The notes under the pieces: generated by a model | Database searches by the model: none | What the model was told of the DNA's origin: nothing | The model's input: the letters and a program-made list of their open reading frames with translations, nothing else | Made by a program: the position numbers and the translations under genes | Part shown: positions 11,137-20,098 of the stretch, one piece after another | Layout: every line of letters begins with the position of its first letter | Numbering within the stretch: the first letter of the stretch is position 1 | NCBI GenBank assembly: GCA_018380885.1 | Contig: JAGZSY010000007.1 | Coordinates: forward strand, 109,183 to 173,182 | DNA length: 64,000 nt | Reading direction: 5' to 3' | Source of the DNA: Enterocloster asparagiformis | GTDB lineage: Bacteria > Bacillota > Clostridia > Lachnospirales > Lachnospiraceae

Positions 11137-11170
11137 GGCAGCAAGGCGGCATTCTTTCGCCGCTGCTGCC
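11137..11170 (-). terminator. Probable terminator of metY
   Basis: GGCAGCA...TGCTGCC with an inner GCGGC/GCCGC stem and a 2-base bulge, 33 bases past the metY stop. The minus-strand T tract is weak (GCTTTCT), so the call is tentative. Confidence 0.45.
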
Positions 11171-11203
11171 TCTTCTTTTGTCAGTAAGATTTCCGTGTCA
11201 CTA

Positions 11204-12484
11204 TCAATCCTCGAAAGCCTGGCGGATATCCTCGATGATATCGTCCGCGCTCTCAAGCCCTACGCTGAACCGGATCATGGACGGATCCACGCCAGCCTCC
11301 ACCAGCTGCTCATCCGTCAGCTGACGGTGGGTGTGGCTGGCCGGGTGGAGCACAGCCGTTCTGGAGTCCGCCACGTGCGTCTCGATGGAGCACAGCTTTA
11401 GCTTGTCCATAAACTCCGCCGCCGCCGCTCTCCCGCCCTTCAGGCCAAAGGAAATCACGCCGCAGGTGCCGTTGGGCATATACTTCTGCGCCACTTCATA
11501 GTACTTGTCGCCGGGCAGGCCGGGATAGCGCACCCAGTCCACGTCCTCCCTGGATTGCAGGTAGGAGGCAACCTTGAGGGCGCTCTCACAGTGGCGCGGC
11601 ATGCGCAGGTGAAGGGTCTCCAGGCCCAGGTTCAGCAGGAACGCGTTCTGGGGCGACGGGATGGAGCCCAGGTCGCGCATGAGCTGGGCGGTGGCCTTCA
11701 TGATATAAGCCATTTTGCCGAACTTCTGGGTGTAAACGATGCCGTGATAGGACTCGTCCGGCTCGGTCAGACCGGTAAAGCGGTCGTGGTGGGCCTCCCA
11801 GTCGAAGTTTCCACTGTCCACAATACAGCCGCCCACGCAGGTGGCGTGTCCGTCCATGTATTTGGTGGTGCTGTGAGTCACGATGTCGACGCCCCACTCA
11901 AAGGGGCGGCAGTTGATGGGGGTCGCAAAGGTGTTGTCCACGATCAGCGGAACGCCGTGCTCGTGGGCCACCTTGGCGAACTTCTCAAAGTCCAGCACGG
12001 TCAGCGCCGGATTGGCGATGCTCTCGGCAAACAGCACCTTGGTATTAGGCTTAAAGGCCTCGTTCAGCTCCTCCTCGGTGGCATCCGGGCTCACCAGCGT
12101 GCACTCCACGCCCATCTTGGGGAAGGTGACGGTAAACAGGTTGGTGGAGCCGCCGTAGATCGCGGAGGAGGCCACGATGTGGTCACCTGCCTGGCAGATG
12201 TTCAGGATCGCGAAAAAGTTGGCCGCCTGTCCGGAGGAAGTCAGCATGGCGCCCACGCCGCCCTCCAGCTCGCAGATCTTGGCTGCCACCGCGTCGTTGG
12301 TGGGATTGGCCAGGCGGGTGTAAAAATATCCGCTCTCCTCCAGATCAAACAGACGTCCCATCTGCTCGCTGGTGGTGAACTTAAATGTGGTGCTCTGATA
12401 GATGGGAAGCTGACGTGGTTCCCCGTTTTTCGGTTCCCAGCCCCCCTGGATGCAGATTGTGTCCAGTGAACGTTTCGTGCTCAT
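11204..12484 (-). CDS. metY: O-acetylhomoserine sulfhydrylase / aminocarboxypropyltransferase
   Basis: 426 residues, the full length of the MetY branch of Cys/Met-metabolism PLP enzymes (cystathionine gamma-synthase-like enzymes are about 40 residues shorter). Signature elements: SSGQAANFF for PLP phosphate contact, VDNTFATP, and the STTKYMDGH segment whose lysine forms the Schiff base (near residue 210). It makes homocysteine from O-acetylhomoserine and sulfide. The ATG at 12484 follows AGGAGG. Monocistronic; no S-box or T-box leader is visible in the 72-base upstream gap. Confidence 0.94.
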   Translation of the reverse strand: MSTKRSLDTICIQGGWEPKNGEPRQLPIYQSTTFKFTTSEQMGRLFDLEESGYFYTRLANPTNDAVAAKICELEGGVGAMLTSSGQAANFFAILNICQAGDHIVASSAIYGGSTNLFTVTFPKMGVECTLVSPDATEEELNEAFKPNTKVLFAESIANPALTVLDFEKFAKVAHEHGVPLIVDNTFATPINCRPFEWGVDIVTHSTTKYMDGHATCVGGCIVDSGNFDWEAHHDRFTGLTEPDESYHGIVYTQKFGKMAYIMKATAQLMRDLGSIPSPQNAFLLNLGLETLHLRMPRHCESALKVASYLQSREDVDWVRYPGLPGDKYYEVAQKYMPNGTCGVISFGLKGGRAAAAEFMDKLKLCSIETHVADSRTAVLHPASHTHRQLTDEQLVEAGVDPSMIRFSVGLESADDIIEDIRQAFED

Positions 12485-12556
12485 GCCCTATATCCTCCTG
12501 TTGGTCGCAATTTTACTTATTTTACCATTTTTTTACTATTTTGCAATCGTGTCAGA

Positions 12557-13660
12557 TCAAATGGTGATCAGATGATACTCCCGGTTCCCCAGCCCCAGCT
12601 TCACGCCGTGGTCGATACAGGTCTCCCAGTTGGTATCCGGGTGAGTGTCCTTAAAGTGGTCGTGGTGGCAGTGCTCCTGCTCCGCCAGATAGCTGCCGTT
12701 TATGATGGGCTGGCGGTTGACCGCGTCCACACAGGCCATATCCAGGGCCACAGGGTCAAAGGAGGCGAATATGCCCACATTGGGCACAATGGCCGCGTCG
12801 TTCTCGGAGTGGCAGTCGCAGTTTGGAGATACGTCCACCACCAGGCTCACGTGGAAGCTGGGGCGGTCCTTCACAATTGCCCAGGCGTACTCCGCGATCT
12901 TCATATTTAAGATGTCGTTGGCCTCGTCGCACATGCTGTCCACCGCGTCCACGGGACATGCCCCGATGCAGCGGCCGCAGCCCACGCACTTGCTCACGTC
13001 GATGGTGGCCTTTCTGGACTCGATGGTGATGGCGTCGTGCGCGCAGTTTTTCCGGCAGGCGCCGCAGCCCACGCACAGCTCGTGGTTCACAAAGGGCTTG
13101 CCGGCGTTGTGCATCTCCATCTTCCCTGCCCGGGAACCGCCGCCCATGCCCAGGTTCTTTAAAGCTCCGCCGAAGCCGGTGGACTCGTGGCCCTTAAAGT
13201 GGGTCAGGGAAATGACGATGTCCGCGTCCATCAGCGCACGGCCGATCTTCGCCTCCTTCACATAGTCCCCGTCGATGGGGACCAGCACCTCGTCCGTGCC
13301 CTTTAAGCCGTCTGCGATAATCATATGGCAGCCGGTGCAGAACGGGTTGTAGCCGTTCTCATAGGCTGCGTCCAGGTGATCCAGCGCGTTCTTGCGCCGC
13401 CCCACGTAGAGGGTGTTGCAGTCGGTGAGGAAGGGGCGTCCGCCCTTGGAGCGGATTAAGTCCACCAGCACCTTGGAATAGTTGGGCCGCAGGTAAGCCA
13501 GATTTCCCGGTTCACCGAAGTGAATCTTGATTGCGGTGAATTTATTTTCAAAGTCCATATCCATCATACCGGCCTTCTTGACCAGCCGCTCCAGCTTCTG
13601 CAGGAGATTTTCCTGTAATGTCGTGCGCATGTTGGTGTAGTATACATTTGATACTGCCAT
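12557..13660 (-). CDS. DUF362 protein with two [4Fe-4S] clusters
   Basis: 367 residues. The N-terminal DUF362 domain (about 1-185) is followed by an 8-Fe ferredoxin module: CVGCGACRKNC near 190 and CVGCGRCIGAC near 220, each a CxxCxxCxxxC set. A C-terminal region with CDCH and a His-rich EHCHHDHF segment could bind metal. DUF362 proteins are common in anaerobes and are taken as electron carriers or unassigned enzymes; the exact role is unknown. The ATG at 13660 follows AAAGGAGGATATC. Single gene under its own promoter. Confidence 0.9.
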   Translation of the reverse strand: MAVSNVYYTNMRTTLQENLLQKLERLVKKAGMMDMDFENKFTAIKIHFGEPGNLAYLRPNYSKVLVDLIRSKGGRPFLTDCNTLYVGRRKNALDHLDAAYENGYNPFCTGCHMIIADGLKGTDEVLVPIDGDYVKEAKIGRALMDADIVISLTHFKGHESTGFGGALKNLGMGGGSRAGKMEMHNAGKPFVNHELCVGCGACRKNCAHDAITIESRKATIDVSKCVGCGRCIGACPVDAVDSMCDEANDILNMKIAEYAWAIVKDRPSFHVSLVVDVSPNCDCHSENDAAIVPNVGIFASFDPVALDMACVDAVNRQPIINGSYLAEQEHCHHDHFKDTHPDTNWETCIDHGVKLGLGNREYHLITI

Positions 13661-13692
13661 GATATCCTCCTTTGGAATCGTTATAATCCCCT

Positions 13693-13721
13693 ATTATACT
13701 TCATCCAGAGCGGATATTCAA
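13693..13721 (-). promoter_or_regulatory. Sigma-A-type promoter of the DUF362 gene
   Basis: Minus strand TTGAAT (13716-13721), 17-base spacer, TATAAT (13693-13698), 33 bases before the start codon. Confidence 0.8.
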
Positions 13722-14010
13722 TCTACATTTGGAAAAGCCCGCCAGCCCTCTTAACAATTTTCTAGCGCCGCTGTTCTTGCAAAGGGCTTCGTCCCTGTGT
13801 TAAGCTATTACTGTTATTTCATCCTAACCGGAGCCGGGTCCCGGCTCCCGCATTCTCTTAGACGCACCAACTGAATTGGCGACGGACTGACCTGAAGCAA
13901 TCGTCCACCCTTCCGTTTTTTAATATCCGCCAGCGCGCGGACCGCCTGTGCCCTGTTTTTTTGGTGCCCTCAGGGCAGGCAAAATCTCAATATAAGTAGG
14001 AGGAAACTAT
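13722..14010 (+). other. Long leader-like region before the DUF1538 gene
   Basis: This gap carries several possible RNA hairpins: GGAGCCGG/CCGGCTCC around 13830-13850, GGAC...GTCC in the following 60 bases, and GCCTGTGCCCTG pairing with CAGGGCAGGC across a run of seven T near 13960. I recognise no known riboswitch class, and no clear plus-strand promoter. An attenuator is possible but unproven. Confidence 0.3.
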
Positions 14011-15540
14011 TTGAACAAAAAATTAAACGAAAAAATTTCCGAATCCCTCTCCTGCGTCCTGCCGGTGACCTGTATTGTGCTGCTTTTGTGCATCACCATC
14101 ACGCCCATGCCGTTGGACCCGCTGATGCTGTTTCTGGCCGGAGCCGCCTTTCTGATCGTGGGCATGGGCTTTTTTACCCTGGGCGCGGACATGGCTATGA
14201 TGCCCATCGGCGAGCGGGTGGGCGCAAAGCTCACCTCGTCCGGGCGCCTGCCTTTAATCGCCCTGGCCTGCTTTATCATCGGCGCGGTGATCACCATGGC
14301 GGAGCCCGACCTAAAGGTGCTGGCCAACCAGACGCCCGCCGTGCCGGACGCGGTTCTCATGGTCTCGGTGGCCGCGGGCGTGGGCGTATTTCTGGCTCTG
14401 GCCTTCCTGCGCAGCCTGTTTGGCTGGAGCCTCTCGAAAATCCTGCTGGTCTGCTACGGAGCGCTCTTTCTCCTGACCGTTTTTGTGCCCGGCGATTTTC
14501 TGGCAGTGGCCTTTGACTCCGGCGGCGTGACCACAGGCCCCATCACCGTTCCCTTTATCATGGCCCTGGGCGTGGGCCTGACCTCGGTGGGCCGCACCAG
14601 GGAGGGCGCAAGCAGCAGCTTCGGCCTGGTGGCCCTCTGCTCTGTGGGCCCCATACTCTCCGTCATGCTTCTGGGCATGGCCTACAGCTCCTCCTCCGGC
14701 AGCTACACGCCCTTCACCATACCGGAGATTTCCAACTCCCAGGACCTGTGGCTGGCCTTCCAGCGCCAGTTTCCAGAGTACGCGGGGGAAGTATTTTTCG
14801 CCCTCTTCCCCATCCTTGTGTTCTTCCTGTTTTTCCAGATCTTCTTTCTCCGGCTGCGCAGGCGGCAGGTAATCAAGATTCTGGTCGGCATGCTCTACTC
14901 CTACATAGGCCTGACCTTGTTCCTGACAGGCGTCAACGTGGGCTTTATGCCGGCCGGCAATTATCTGGGCATGCAGATGGCCTCCCTGCCCTACCGTTGG
15001 ATCATGGTGCCTGTGGGCATGGTGATCGGCTTCTACATCGTCAAGGCCGAGCCCGCGGTGCAGGTGCTCAACAAGCAGGTGGAGGAGATCACCGGCGGCA
15101 CTATCCCGGCCAAAACCATGATGACCGGCCTTTCCGTGGGTATGGCCGTCTCCCTGGGGCTGTCCATCTTCCGGGTGCTCACCGGCCTGCCGCTGATGTA
15201 CCTGCTGGCGCCGGGCTACGCCCTGGCTTTGGGGCTATCCTTCGTGGTGCCGCCCATTTTCACCTCCATCGCCTTTGACTCCGGCGGCGTGGCCTCGGGC
15301 CCCATGACGGCCACCTTCCTGCTGCCCTTTGCAATGGGCGCCTGCGAGGCCGTGGGCGGCAACATCCTGACCGACGCCTTCGGCATCGTGGCCATGGTCG
15401 CCATGACGCCCCTGGTCATCATCCAGCTGATCGGCCTTCTGTACAAGATGAGCGCCGGCAAAACAAAATCCAGACCTATGCTCCCCGCTCCCGCCGCGGA
15501 TGGGGAAATCATTGATTTGAACGAGGAGGAGCCGACATGA
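14011..15540 (+). CDS. DUF1538 integral membrane protein
   Basis: 509 residues with roughly 12 membrane segments arranged as an internal duplication: the motif FDSGGVTTGP near residue 170 recurs as FDSGGVASGP near 427, each followed by a helix with MALG or PFAMG. This is the DUF1538 family, presumed transporter or channel of unknown substrate. It starts at TTG (14011) with TAGGAGG 6-8 bases upstream; no better ATG lies nearby. Its stop overlaps the start of the P-II gene (ATGA), so the two products are made together and P-II may gate the membrane protein (inference from the AmtB-GlnK precedent). Confidence 0.85.
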   Translation: MNKKLNEKISESLSCVLPVTCIVLLLCITITPMPLDPLMLFLAGAAFLIVGMGFFTLGADMAMMPIGERVGAKLTSSGRLPLIALACFIIGAVITMAEPDLKVLANQTPAVPDAVLMVSVAAGVGVFLALAFLRSLFGWSLSKILLVCYGALFLLTVFVPGDFLAVAFDSGGVTTGPITVPFIMALGVGLTSVGRTREGASSSFGLVALCSVGPILSVMLLGMAYSSSSGSYTPFTIPEISNSQDLWLAFQRQFPEYAGEVFFALFPILVFFLFFQIFFLRLRRRQVIKILVGMLYSYIGLTLFLTGVNVGFMPAGNYLGMQMASLPYRWIMVPVGMVIGFYIVKAEPAVQVLNKQVEEITGGTIPAKTMMTGLSVGMAVSLGLSIFRVLTGLPLMYLLAPGYALALGLSFVVPPIFTSIAFDSGGVASGPMTATFLLPFAMGACEAVGGNILTDAFGIVAMVAMTPLVIIQLIGLLYKMSAGKTKSRPMLPAPAADGEIIDLNEEEPT

Positions 15541-16250
15541 GCATGAACAGAATCCAATGGATTGTCGCCATTGTGGACCGAAAAAAGGGCGGGGCTGCCG
15601 CAGAAATCTTCCGGGAAATGGGGGCGGGCGCCCTGTCCGTGATCCGCGGACACGGCACGGCCAGCTCCCGGATCATGGATTGCCTTGGCCTTGACGAGCC
15701 GGAAAAAGAGATCGTCACCGGGATCGCCGGCCCCGCCGCCGCCCTGGGCCTGTTTCACGCGCTGAAATCCAGGCTGAGCTTTTCCCGCCCCGGCAAGGGC
15801 ATCGTGTTTGCAGTGCCGCTGGACGGCGTCAGCGCCATCCTCTCCGACCAGCTTGAAAAAAATCACCACGGCCCGCAGTGGAATGCGGCGACCGGCAGCC
15901 TAAAGGAGGAATCTCTTATGCCAACCTCAGTTTCCTATGAATTGATCGCAGCCGTCATCGACGACGGACTGTCCAACACAGTGATGGATGCCGCCCGCCT
16001 GGCCGGCTGCCGCGGCGGCACGCTGGTCAAGGCCCGGGAGCTTGGGGATTCCGCCTCCCGGACCATTTTCGGGCTGACCATGGCCGAAGAGCGTGAAATC
16101 CTCTTTATCCTGATTCCGGCCTCGGACAAAAAAGCGGTGATGAACGCCATCTGCCAGACGGTCCTGCGGGAAACCGGGCAGCGCGGCACCGTATTTTCCA
16201 TGCCGGTGAGCGCGGTGGCCGGACTGGCGCCGGAGGGCGAGCCGCAATAG
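15537..16250 (+). CDS. Tandem P-II-like regulator coupled to DUF1538
   Basis: 237 residues made of two GlnB-like alpha/beta domains (about 5-105 and 125-225), each opening with a short beta strand ([17 protein letters not shown]) and followed by a glycine-rich loop region ([19 protein letters not shown]). Canonical P-II proteins are 112 residues with one domain and a uridylylated T-loop Tyr; no such Tyr is evident here, so adenine nucleotide or another ligand may be the signal. It overlaps the upstream membrane protein gene by 4 bases. Confidence 0.8.
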   Translation: MSMNRIQWIVAIVDRKKGGAAAEIFREMGAGALSVIRGHGTASSRIMDCLGLDEPEKEIVTGIAGPAAALGLFHALKSRLSFSRPGKGIVFAVPLDGVSAILSDQLEKNHHGPQWNAATGSLKEESLMPTSVSYELIAAVIDDGLSNTVMDAARLAGCRGGTLVKARELGDSASRTIFGLTMAEEREILFILIPASDKKAVMNAICQTVLRETGQRGTVFSMPVSAVAGLAPEGEPQ

Positions 16251-16262
16251 CGCGAAAACCGG

Positions 16263-16316
16263 CAAAACGCCGCCTGAAGCTTCCACAATACATCTGGAGC
16301 TTCAGGCGGCGTTTTG
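16263..16316. terminator. Bidirectional terminator, P-II gene / isocitrate-type dehydrogenase gene
   Basis: A perfect 19-bp stem, 16263-16281 against 16298-16316, beginning CAAAACGCC and ending GGCGTTTTG, gives T-rich ends on both strands between two convergent genes. Confidence 0.9.
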
Positions 16317-16370
16317 CTGTTCCGTCCGGTTTGGCTGGGCTGACGTTCCCGCGTTTACCTGCGTTTCCGC

Positions 16371-17369
16371 CTACAGCCTTCTGATAATCTCCTCCACATA
16401 CTGGCCGGTGGTGGCGCTGCCGCCGATATCCGGCGTGTTAAAGGCGCCCTCCTCCAGCACGGTATCCACGCTCCTGCGGATCCTCGCCGCGCAGTCCATC
16501 TGGCCCAGGTGCTCCAGCATCATGCAGGCGGACCACAGCAGGGCCGTGGGGTTGGCGATGCCCTTTCCCGCGATATCCGGAGCGCTGCCGTGGACGGCCT
16601 CGAACATGGCGTACTCCTCCCCCAAGTTGCTGGAGGGCAGCAGCCCCAGGCCGCCGATTAAGCCGCTGGCTAAGTCGGAGAGCATATCCCCGTAGAGGTT
16701 GGGCATCACCATCACGTCGAACTGCCGCGGATTCATGACCATCTGCATACACACGTTGTCCACGATCTTGTCCTCCGCCGCGATATCCGGATACCCCTGG
16801 CTGATTTCGTAAAAAATGTCGCGGAACAGGCCGTCTGAAATTTTTAAGATGTTGGCCTTGTGCACGCAGGTAACCTTCCTTCTGCCGTGGGCTCTGGCGT
16901 ACTCAAAGGCGTCCCGCACAATGCGCTCGCTGGCTCTTCTGGTGATGATTTTGGTGGCGTGCACGGTATTCTCGTCGATCTTCTTCTCCACGCCCACGTA
17001 CAGGTCCTCCGTGTTCTCGCGGAATATCACGATATCCACTTCTTTAAACGGCGTTTTCACCGCGTGGTTGCTCCTCGCCGGGCGGATATTGGCGTAGAGG
17101 TCGTATTTCTTGCGCAGAAACACGTTGAGGGAGCGGAAGCCCTTGCCCACGGGCGTGGTGATGGGGGATTTCAAAAGCACCTTGTTGCGCTCCATTGACT
17201 GGAAAGCCGCCTTTGGAATCAGCTCCCCGTGGGCCTCATACTCCGCCTCGCCCACATTGTAAATTTCATACTCCAGCTGCGCTCCCGCTGCATCCATCAC
17301 CCGGATCACCGCATCCGTGATCTCCGGGCCGATTCCGTCTCCTTTAAATACCGTAATTGTCTGTCTCAT
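16371..17369 (-). CDS. Isocitrate/isopropylmalate dehydrogenase family protein (module 1)
   Basis: 332 residues, the short form of the beta-decarboxylating dehydrogenase family. Visible are [11 protein letters not shown] at the N terminus, the substrate-loop Ser/Arg region [16 protein letters not shown] (about 70-85), the catalytic Tyr in [13 protein letters not shown], Lys in VHKANILK, and the metal Asp residues in the [16 protein letters not shown] stretch and in the preceding VDNVCM. Oxidative decarboxylation of isocitrate to 2-oxoglutarate is likely because the aconitase-family gene lies just upstream on the same strand. The start at 17369 has GGAGG; the 29-codon upstream extension overlaps the leader. 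Substrate preference (isocitrate versus a homologue) is not proven. Confidence 0.88.
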   Translation of the reverse strand: MRQTITVFKGDGIGPEITDAVIRVMDAAGAQLEYEIYNVGEAEYEAHGELIPKAAFQSMERNKVLLKSPITTPVGKGFRSLNVFLRKKYDLYANIRPARSNHAVKTPFKEVDIVIFRENTEDLYVGVEKKIDENTVHATKIITRRASERIVRDAFEYARAHGRRKVTCVHKANILKISDGLFRDIFYEISQGYPDIAAEDKIVDNVCMQMVMNPRQFDVMVMPNLYGDMLSDLASGLIGGLGLLPSSNLGEEYAMFEAVHGSAPDIAGKGIANPTALLWSACMMLEHLGQMDCAARIRRSVDTVLEEGAFNTPDIGGSATTGQYVEEIIRRL

Positions 17370-17469
17370 CGCTGTTTTCCTCCTATGTTCACTCTCTGTT
17401 CCCGCATGAATTATAAAAAACGGGCAGACTGAATCCTCAGCCATGCCCCATTGCAAACCGCTGTCTACT

Positions 17470-17498
17470 ACTATAAAATAATTTTTCCCGCTTGTCCA
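17470..17498 (-). promoter_or_regulatory. Promoter of dehydrogenase module 1
   Basis: Minus strand TGGACA (17493-17498), 17-base spacer, TATAGT (17470-17475), about 100 bases before the start codon. Confidence 0.65.
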
Positions 17499-17516
17499 GC
17501 TATTTTATTGTCGCTT

Positions 17517-17536
17517 ACACAACTTTTTAGTTGTGT
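17517..17536. promoter_or_regulatory. Palindrome upstream of the module 1 dehydrogenase promoter
   Basis: ACACAACT (17517-17524) and AGTTGTGT (17529-17536) form a perfect 8-bp inverted repeat with a TTTT centre, 19 bases upstream of the -35 box. The position suits an activator site. It is followed on neither strand by a T tract of its own, so it is not a convincing terminator. Confidence 0.5.
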
Positions 17537-17544
17537 CAAATGGT

Positions 17545-17583
17545 GTAAAGAACTCTGCCGAACGCCAATGGGTCCGGCAGAGT
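17545..17583 (-). terminator. Terminator of hydratase 1
   Basis: Minus-strand stem ACTCTGCCG/CGGCAGAGT with a 14-base loop, then TTCTTTAC, 37 bases past the hydratase stop. Confidence 0.65.
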
Positions 17584-17619
17584 CCTTTTCGCATCTAACG
17601 AAAATTAGGAGTTGGTTGA

Positions 17620-19914
17620 TTAACGGTTGCGGTTGTAATTGATCAGGCAGCCCGCCTTCACAATTTCCCGCTCCTCGGGCGTCATATCGGCAATGTAGAG
17701 ATTCAGCTCCCTCACGGTGTCACCGATTACATACGCTTTGATATTTTTCAGGTCGCCATCCAGGGCCCGGCGGATTTCCGGTACATAGATGTAGTCTCCC
17801 ACTTCAAACTCAGGCTCCGCCTCCATCTGGAAGGGGATCATTCCCCAGTTCATTACATTGGAGCGGTAACGCTTGGTGGCGTATTCCCTGGTAATATTGG
17901 CCAGGCCGCCGATCACGCGCTGGCAGCTGGCAGCCTGCTCTCTGGCGGAGCCGTCGCCGGGCTTCACAGCGTATATCATGCTGCCGATCTCCGTCTCATC
18001 GGCGTTCACATTCTCGTTTCCGGCGATGGTGCGGATTATCTCAAATACATGCTTCAATTCGGGAGCCAGACTGATCTCAGCCTCGCCGCCCTGGTTCACT
18101 CTGGCCTTCTCCAGCTGGTCCACGGCCTTGGTGCGGCCCACGTACTCCGGATCGCGTCTGGACAGGGTGAACTCGGCCAGCCCCAGGGGATTGGAGCGGA
18201 AGGAGGAAGTCTCTCCGGAGGGGATCAGCTCGTCGGTGGTGGTGACGGGGTCCATGATCTTGGAGCAGACCTTTAACAGGATGTTGTCGGTCAGCGGGCT
18301 CATCTCCGGCCAGTCCTTGATATTGGGGCCGTACACCAGCTCCTTGGCCGTGTCCGCCTTGTCGTAGCCGAAGTACACGCGGTTTCTGTAGGACGTGTCG
18401 TCGAACTCGTACTCCGGAACATTCCCCCAGCAGTCCAGCTGGGCCGCGGAGGTGAGCACGCCGCCGTTGGCCGCGGTCGCCGCGATGGAGCGGGCGTCCA
18501 TGAGGGCCACTGCGGACATCTGCCCGTTGCCCGGCTTGGAGCCTTCGCGGTTGGGGAAGTTGCGGGTGGTGTGGCGGACGGAAAGCCCGTTGTTGCAGGG
18601 TGTGTCGCCCGCGCCGAAGCAGGGGCCGCAGAATGCCGTGCGGATAATGGCGCCCGCCGCCATCAAATCAGAGATCGCGCCCTTTTTCACCAGATCGGCG
18701 AATACCGGCTGGGAGGAGGGGTACACGGCCAGGGAGAACTCGTCGCAGCCGCAGTCCTTGCCCTTTAAGGCATGGGCTGCCTCAACCACGTTGGTGTAGT
18801 TGCCGCCCGCGCAGCCGGCGATGATTCCCTGCTGCACCATCAGCTTTCCGTCCCCGGTGATCTTGTCCATCAGGCTGAAGGAGGCTCTGCCGCCGGCGAC
18901 CTTCTTTGCCTCCTCCTCCACGCTGTGGAGAATGTCCTTTAAGTTGGCGTTCAGCTCGTCGATCTCGTAGGTGTTGCTGGGATGGAAGGGCAGCGCGATC
19001 ATGGGCTTCACGGTGCTCAAGTCCACGTAAACGCAGCCGTCATAGTAGGCGACGTCCGCCGGGTTCAGCTCTTTATAGTCGTCGGCTCTGCCGTGAGCGG
19101 CCAGATAGCGCCTGGTGTCCTCGTCGGTTCTCCAGATGGAGGACAGGCAGGTGGTCTCAGTGGTCATCACGTCCACGCCGTTGCGGTAATCCGTGGTCAT
19201 ATGGGAGATGCCGGGGCCTACAAACTCCATCACCTTGTTCTTCACATATCCGTTCTTGAACACTGCGCCGATGATGGCCAGGGCGATATCCTGGGGTCCC
19301 ACGTAGGGAGCGGGCTCGCCGTCCAGGTATACGGCCACCACGCCGGGACACGCCACGTCGTATGTATCGCACAAAAGCTGCTTCACCAGCTCTCCGCCGC
19401 CCTCGCCGATGGCCATGGTGCCCAGAGCGCCGTAGCGGGTGTGGCTGTCGGAGCCAAGGATCATCTTGCCGCCGCCCGCCATCATCTCGCGCATGTACTG
19501 GTGGATCACGGCGATGTGGGGCGGAACGTAGATGCCGCCGTACTTCTTGGCCGCGGAAAGTCCGAACATGTGGTCGTCCTCGTTGATGGTGCCGCCCACC
19601 GCGCACAGGGAGTTGTGGCAGTTGGTCAAAACGTAGGGGATGGGGAATTTTTCCATTCCGGACGCCTTGGCGGTCTGCACAATGCCCACAAAGGTGATAT
19701 CGTGGCTGGTCATGGCGTCGAATTTGATCTTCAGATGCTCCATGTTGCCGGAAGTGTTGTGCGCTTCCATAATCGAGTAGGCCATGGTGCCTTTTCTGTC
19801 GCTCTCGCGGTCCGCATCCCAGCCGGTTAAGGCCTTGACCCTGGCCGCCTCCGCTTCCGGAACGATCTCGTTGCCGTTTACCAGGTACACGCCCCCGTCA
19901 TACAGTGATACCAT
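17620..19914 (-). CDS. Aconitase-family hydratase (module 1)
   Basis: 764 residues. The aconitase fold is clear: [19 protein letters not shown] near 170, the three [4Fe-4S] cysteines (one in [10 protein letters not shown] near 390, two in FCGPCFG near 450), and a C-terminal swivel domain with [17 protein letters not shown] near 670. It should interconvert citrate and isocitrate through cis-aconitate, or act on a close homologue. Start ATG follows CAGGAGG. It precedes the dehydrogenase on the same strand but each has its own promoter or terminator signals. A LysR gene is divergent, 184 bases away. A paralogue of equal length lies at 49481-51769. Confidence 0.9.
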   Translation of the reverse strand: MVSLYDGGVYLVNGNEIVPEAEAARVKALTGWDADRESDRKGTMAYSIMEAHNTSGNMEHLKIKFDAMTSHDITFVGIVQTAKASGMEKFPIPYVLTNCHNSLCAVGGTINEDDHMFGLSAAKKYGGIYVPPHIAVIHQYMREMMAGGGKMILGSDSHTRYGALGTMAIGEGGGELVKQLLCDTYDVACPGVVAVYLDGEPAPYVGPQDIALAIIGAVFKNGYVKNKVMEFVGPGISHMTTDYRNGVDVMTTETTCLSSIWRTDEDTRRYLAAHGRADDYKELNPADVAYYDGCVYVDLSTVKPMIALPFHPSNTYEIDELNANLKDILHSVEEEAKKVAGGRASFSLMDKITGDGKLMVQQGIIAGCAGGNYTNVVEAAHALKGKDCGCDEFSLAVYPSSQPVFADLVKKGAISDLMAAGAIIRTAFCGPCFGAGDTPCNNGLSVRHTTRNFPNREGSKPGNGQMSAVALMDARSIAATAANGGVLTSAAQLDCWGNVPEYEFDDTSYRNRVYFGYDKADTAKELVYGPNIKDWPEMSPLTDNILLKVCSKIMDPVTTTDELIPSGETSSFRSNPLGLAEFTLSRRDPEYVGRTKAVDQLEKARVNQGGEAEISLAPELKHVFEIIRTIAGNENVNADETEIGSMIYAVKPGDGSAREQAASCQRVIGGLANITREYATKRYRSNVMNWGMIPFQMEAEPEFEVGDYIYVPEIRRALDGDLKNIKAYVIGDTVRELNLYIADMTPEEREIVKAGCLINYNRNR

Positions 19915-19982
19915 AAAAATTTACCTCCTGAACCTTAATTTTTGCTTATTTAAAAATCGGTGCTTTTCTTTCTGATGATTCT

Positions 19983-20049
19983 AATATATACTATAAATAG
20001 TTTATAGGCAAATACTATATATCTTATAACCTCTATAGAGTTTACCTAT
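19983..20049 (-). promoter_or_regulatory. Hydratase 1 promoter with two CcpC-like ATAG-N7-CTAT dyads
   Basis: Minus strand TTGCCT (20006-20011), 17-base spacer, TATATT (19983-19988), giving a start near 19976. Two exact ATAG-N7-CTAT dyads: 20004-20018 centred at about -35 (over the -35 box) and 20035-20049 centred at about -66. Another 17-bp palindrome, CTATAAA-TAG-TTTATAG, occupies 19991-20007. The spacing repeats the two-site layout known for CcpC at Bacillus citB; the start point is inferred from the boxes. Confidence 0.7.
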
Positions 20050-20098
20050 ACTATAACGGGCTGCTTGCCCAGCCCGCCAGCTGAGGAGGAATTGCACC

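Noticed and set aside
13722..14010. Possible riboswitch before the DUF1538 gene
   Set aside because: Several hairpins are possible, but none fits a known aptamer core that I can recognise, so it is listed only as an unassigned leader.
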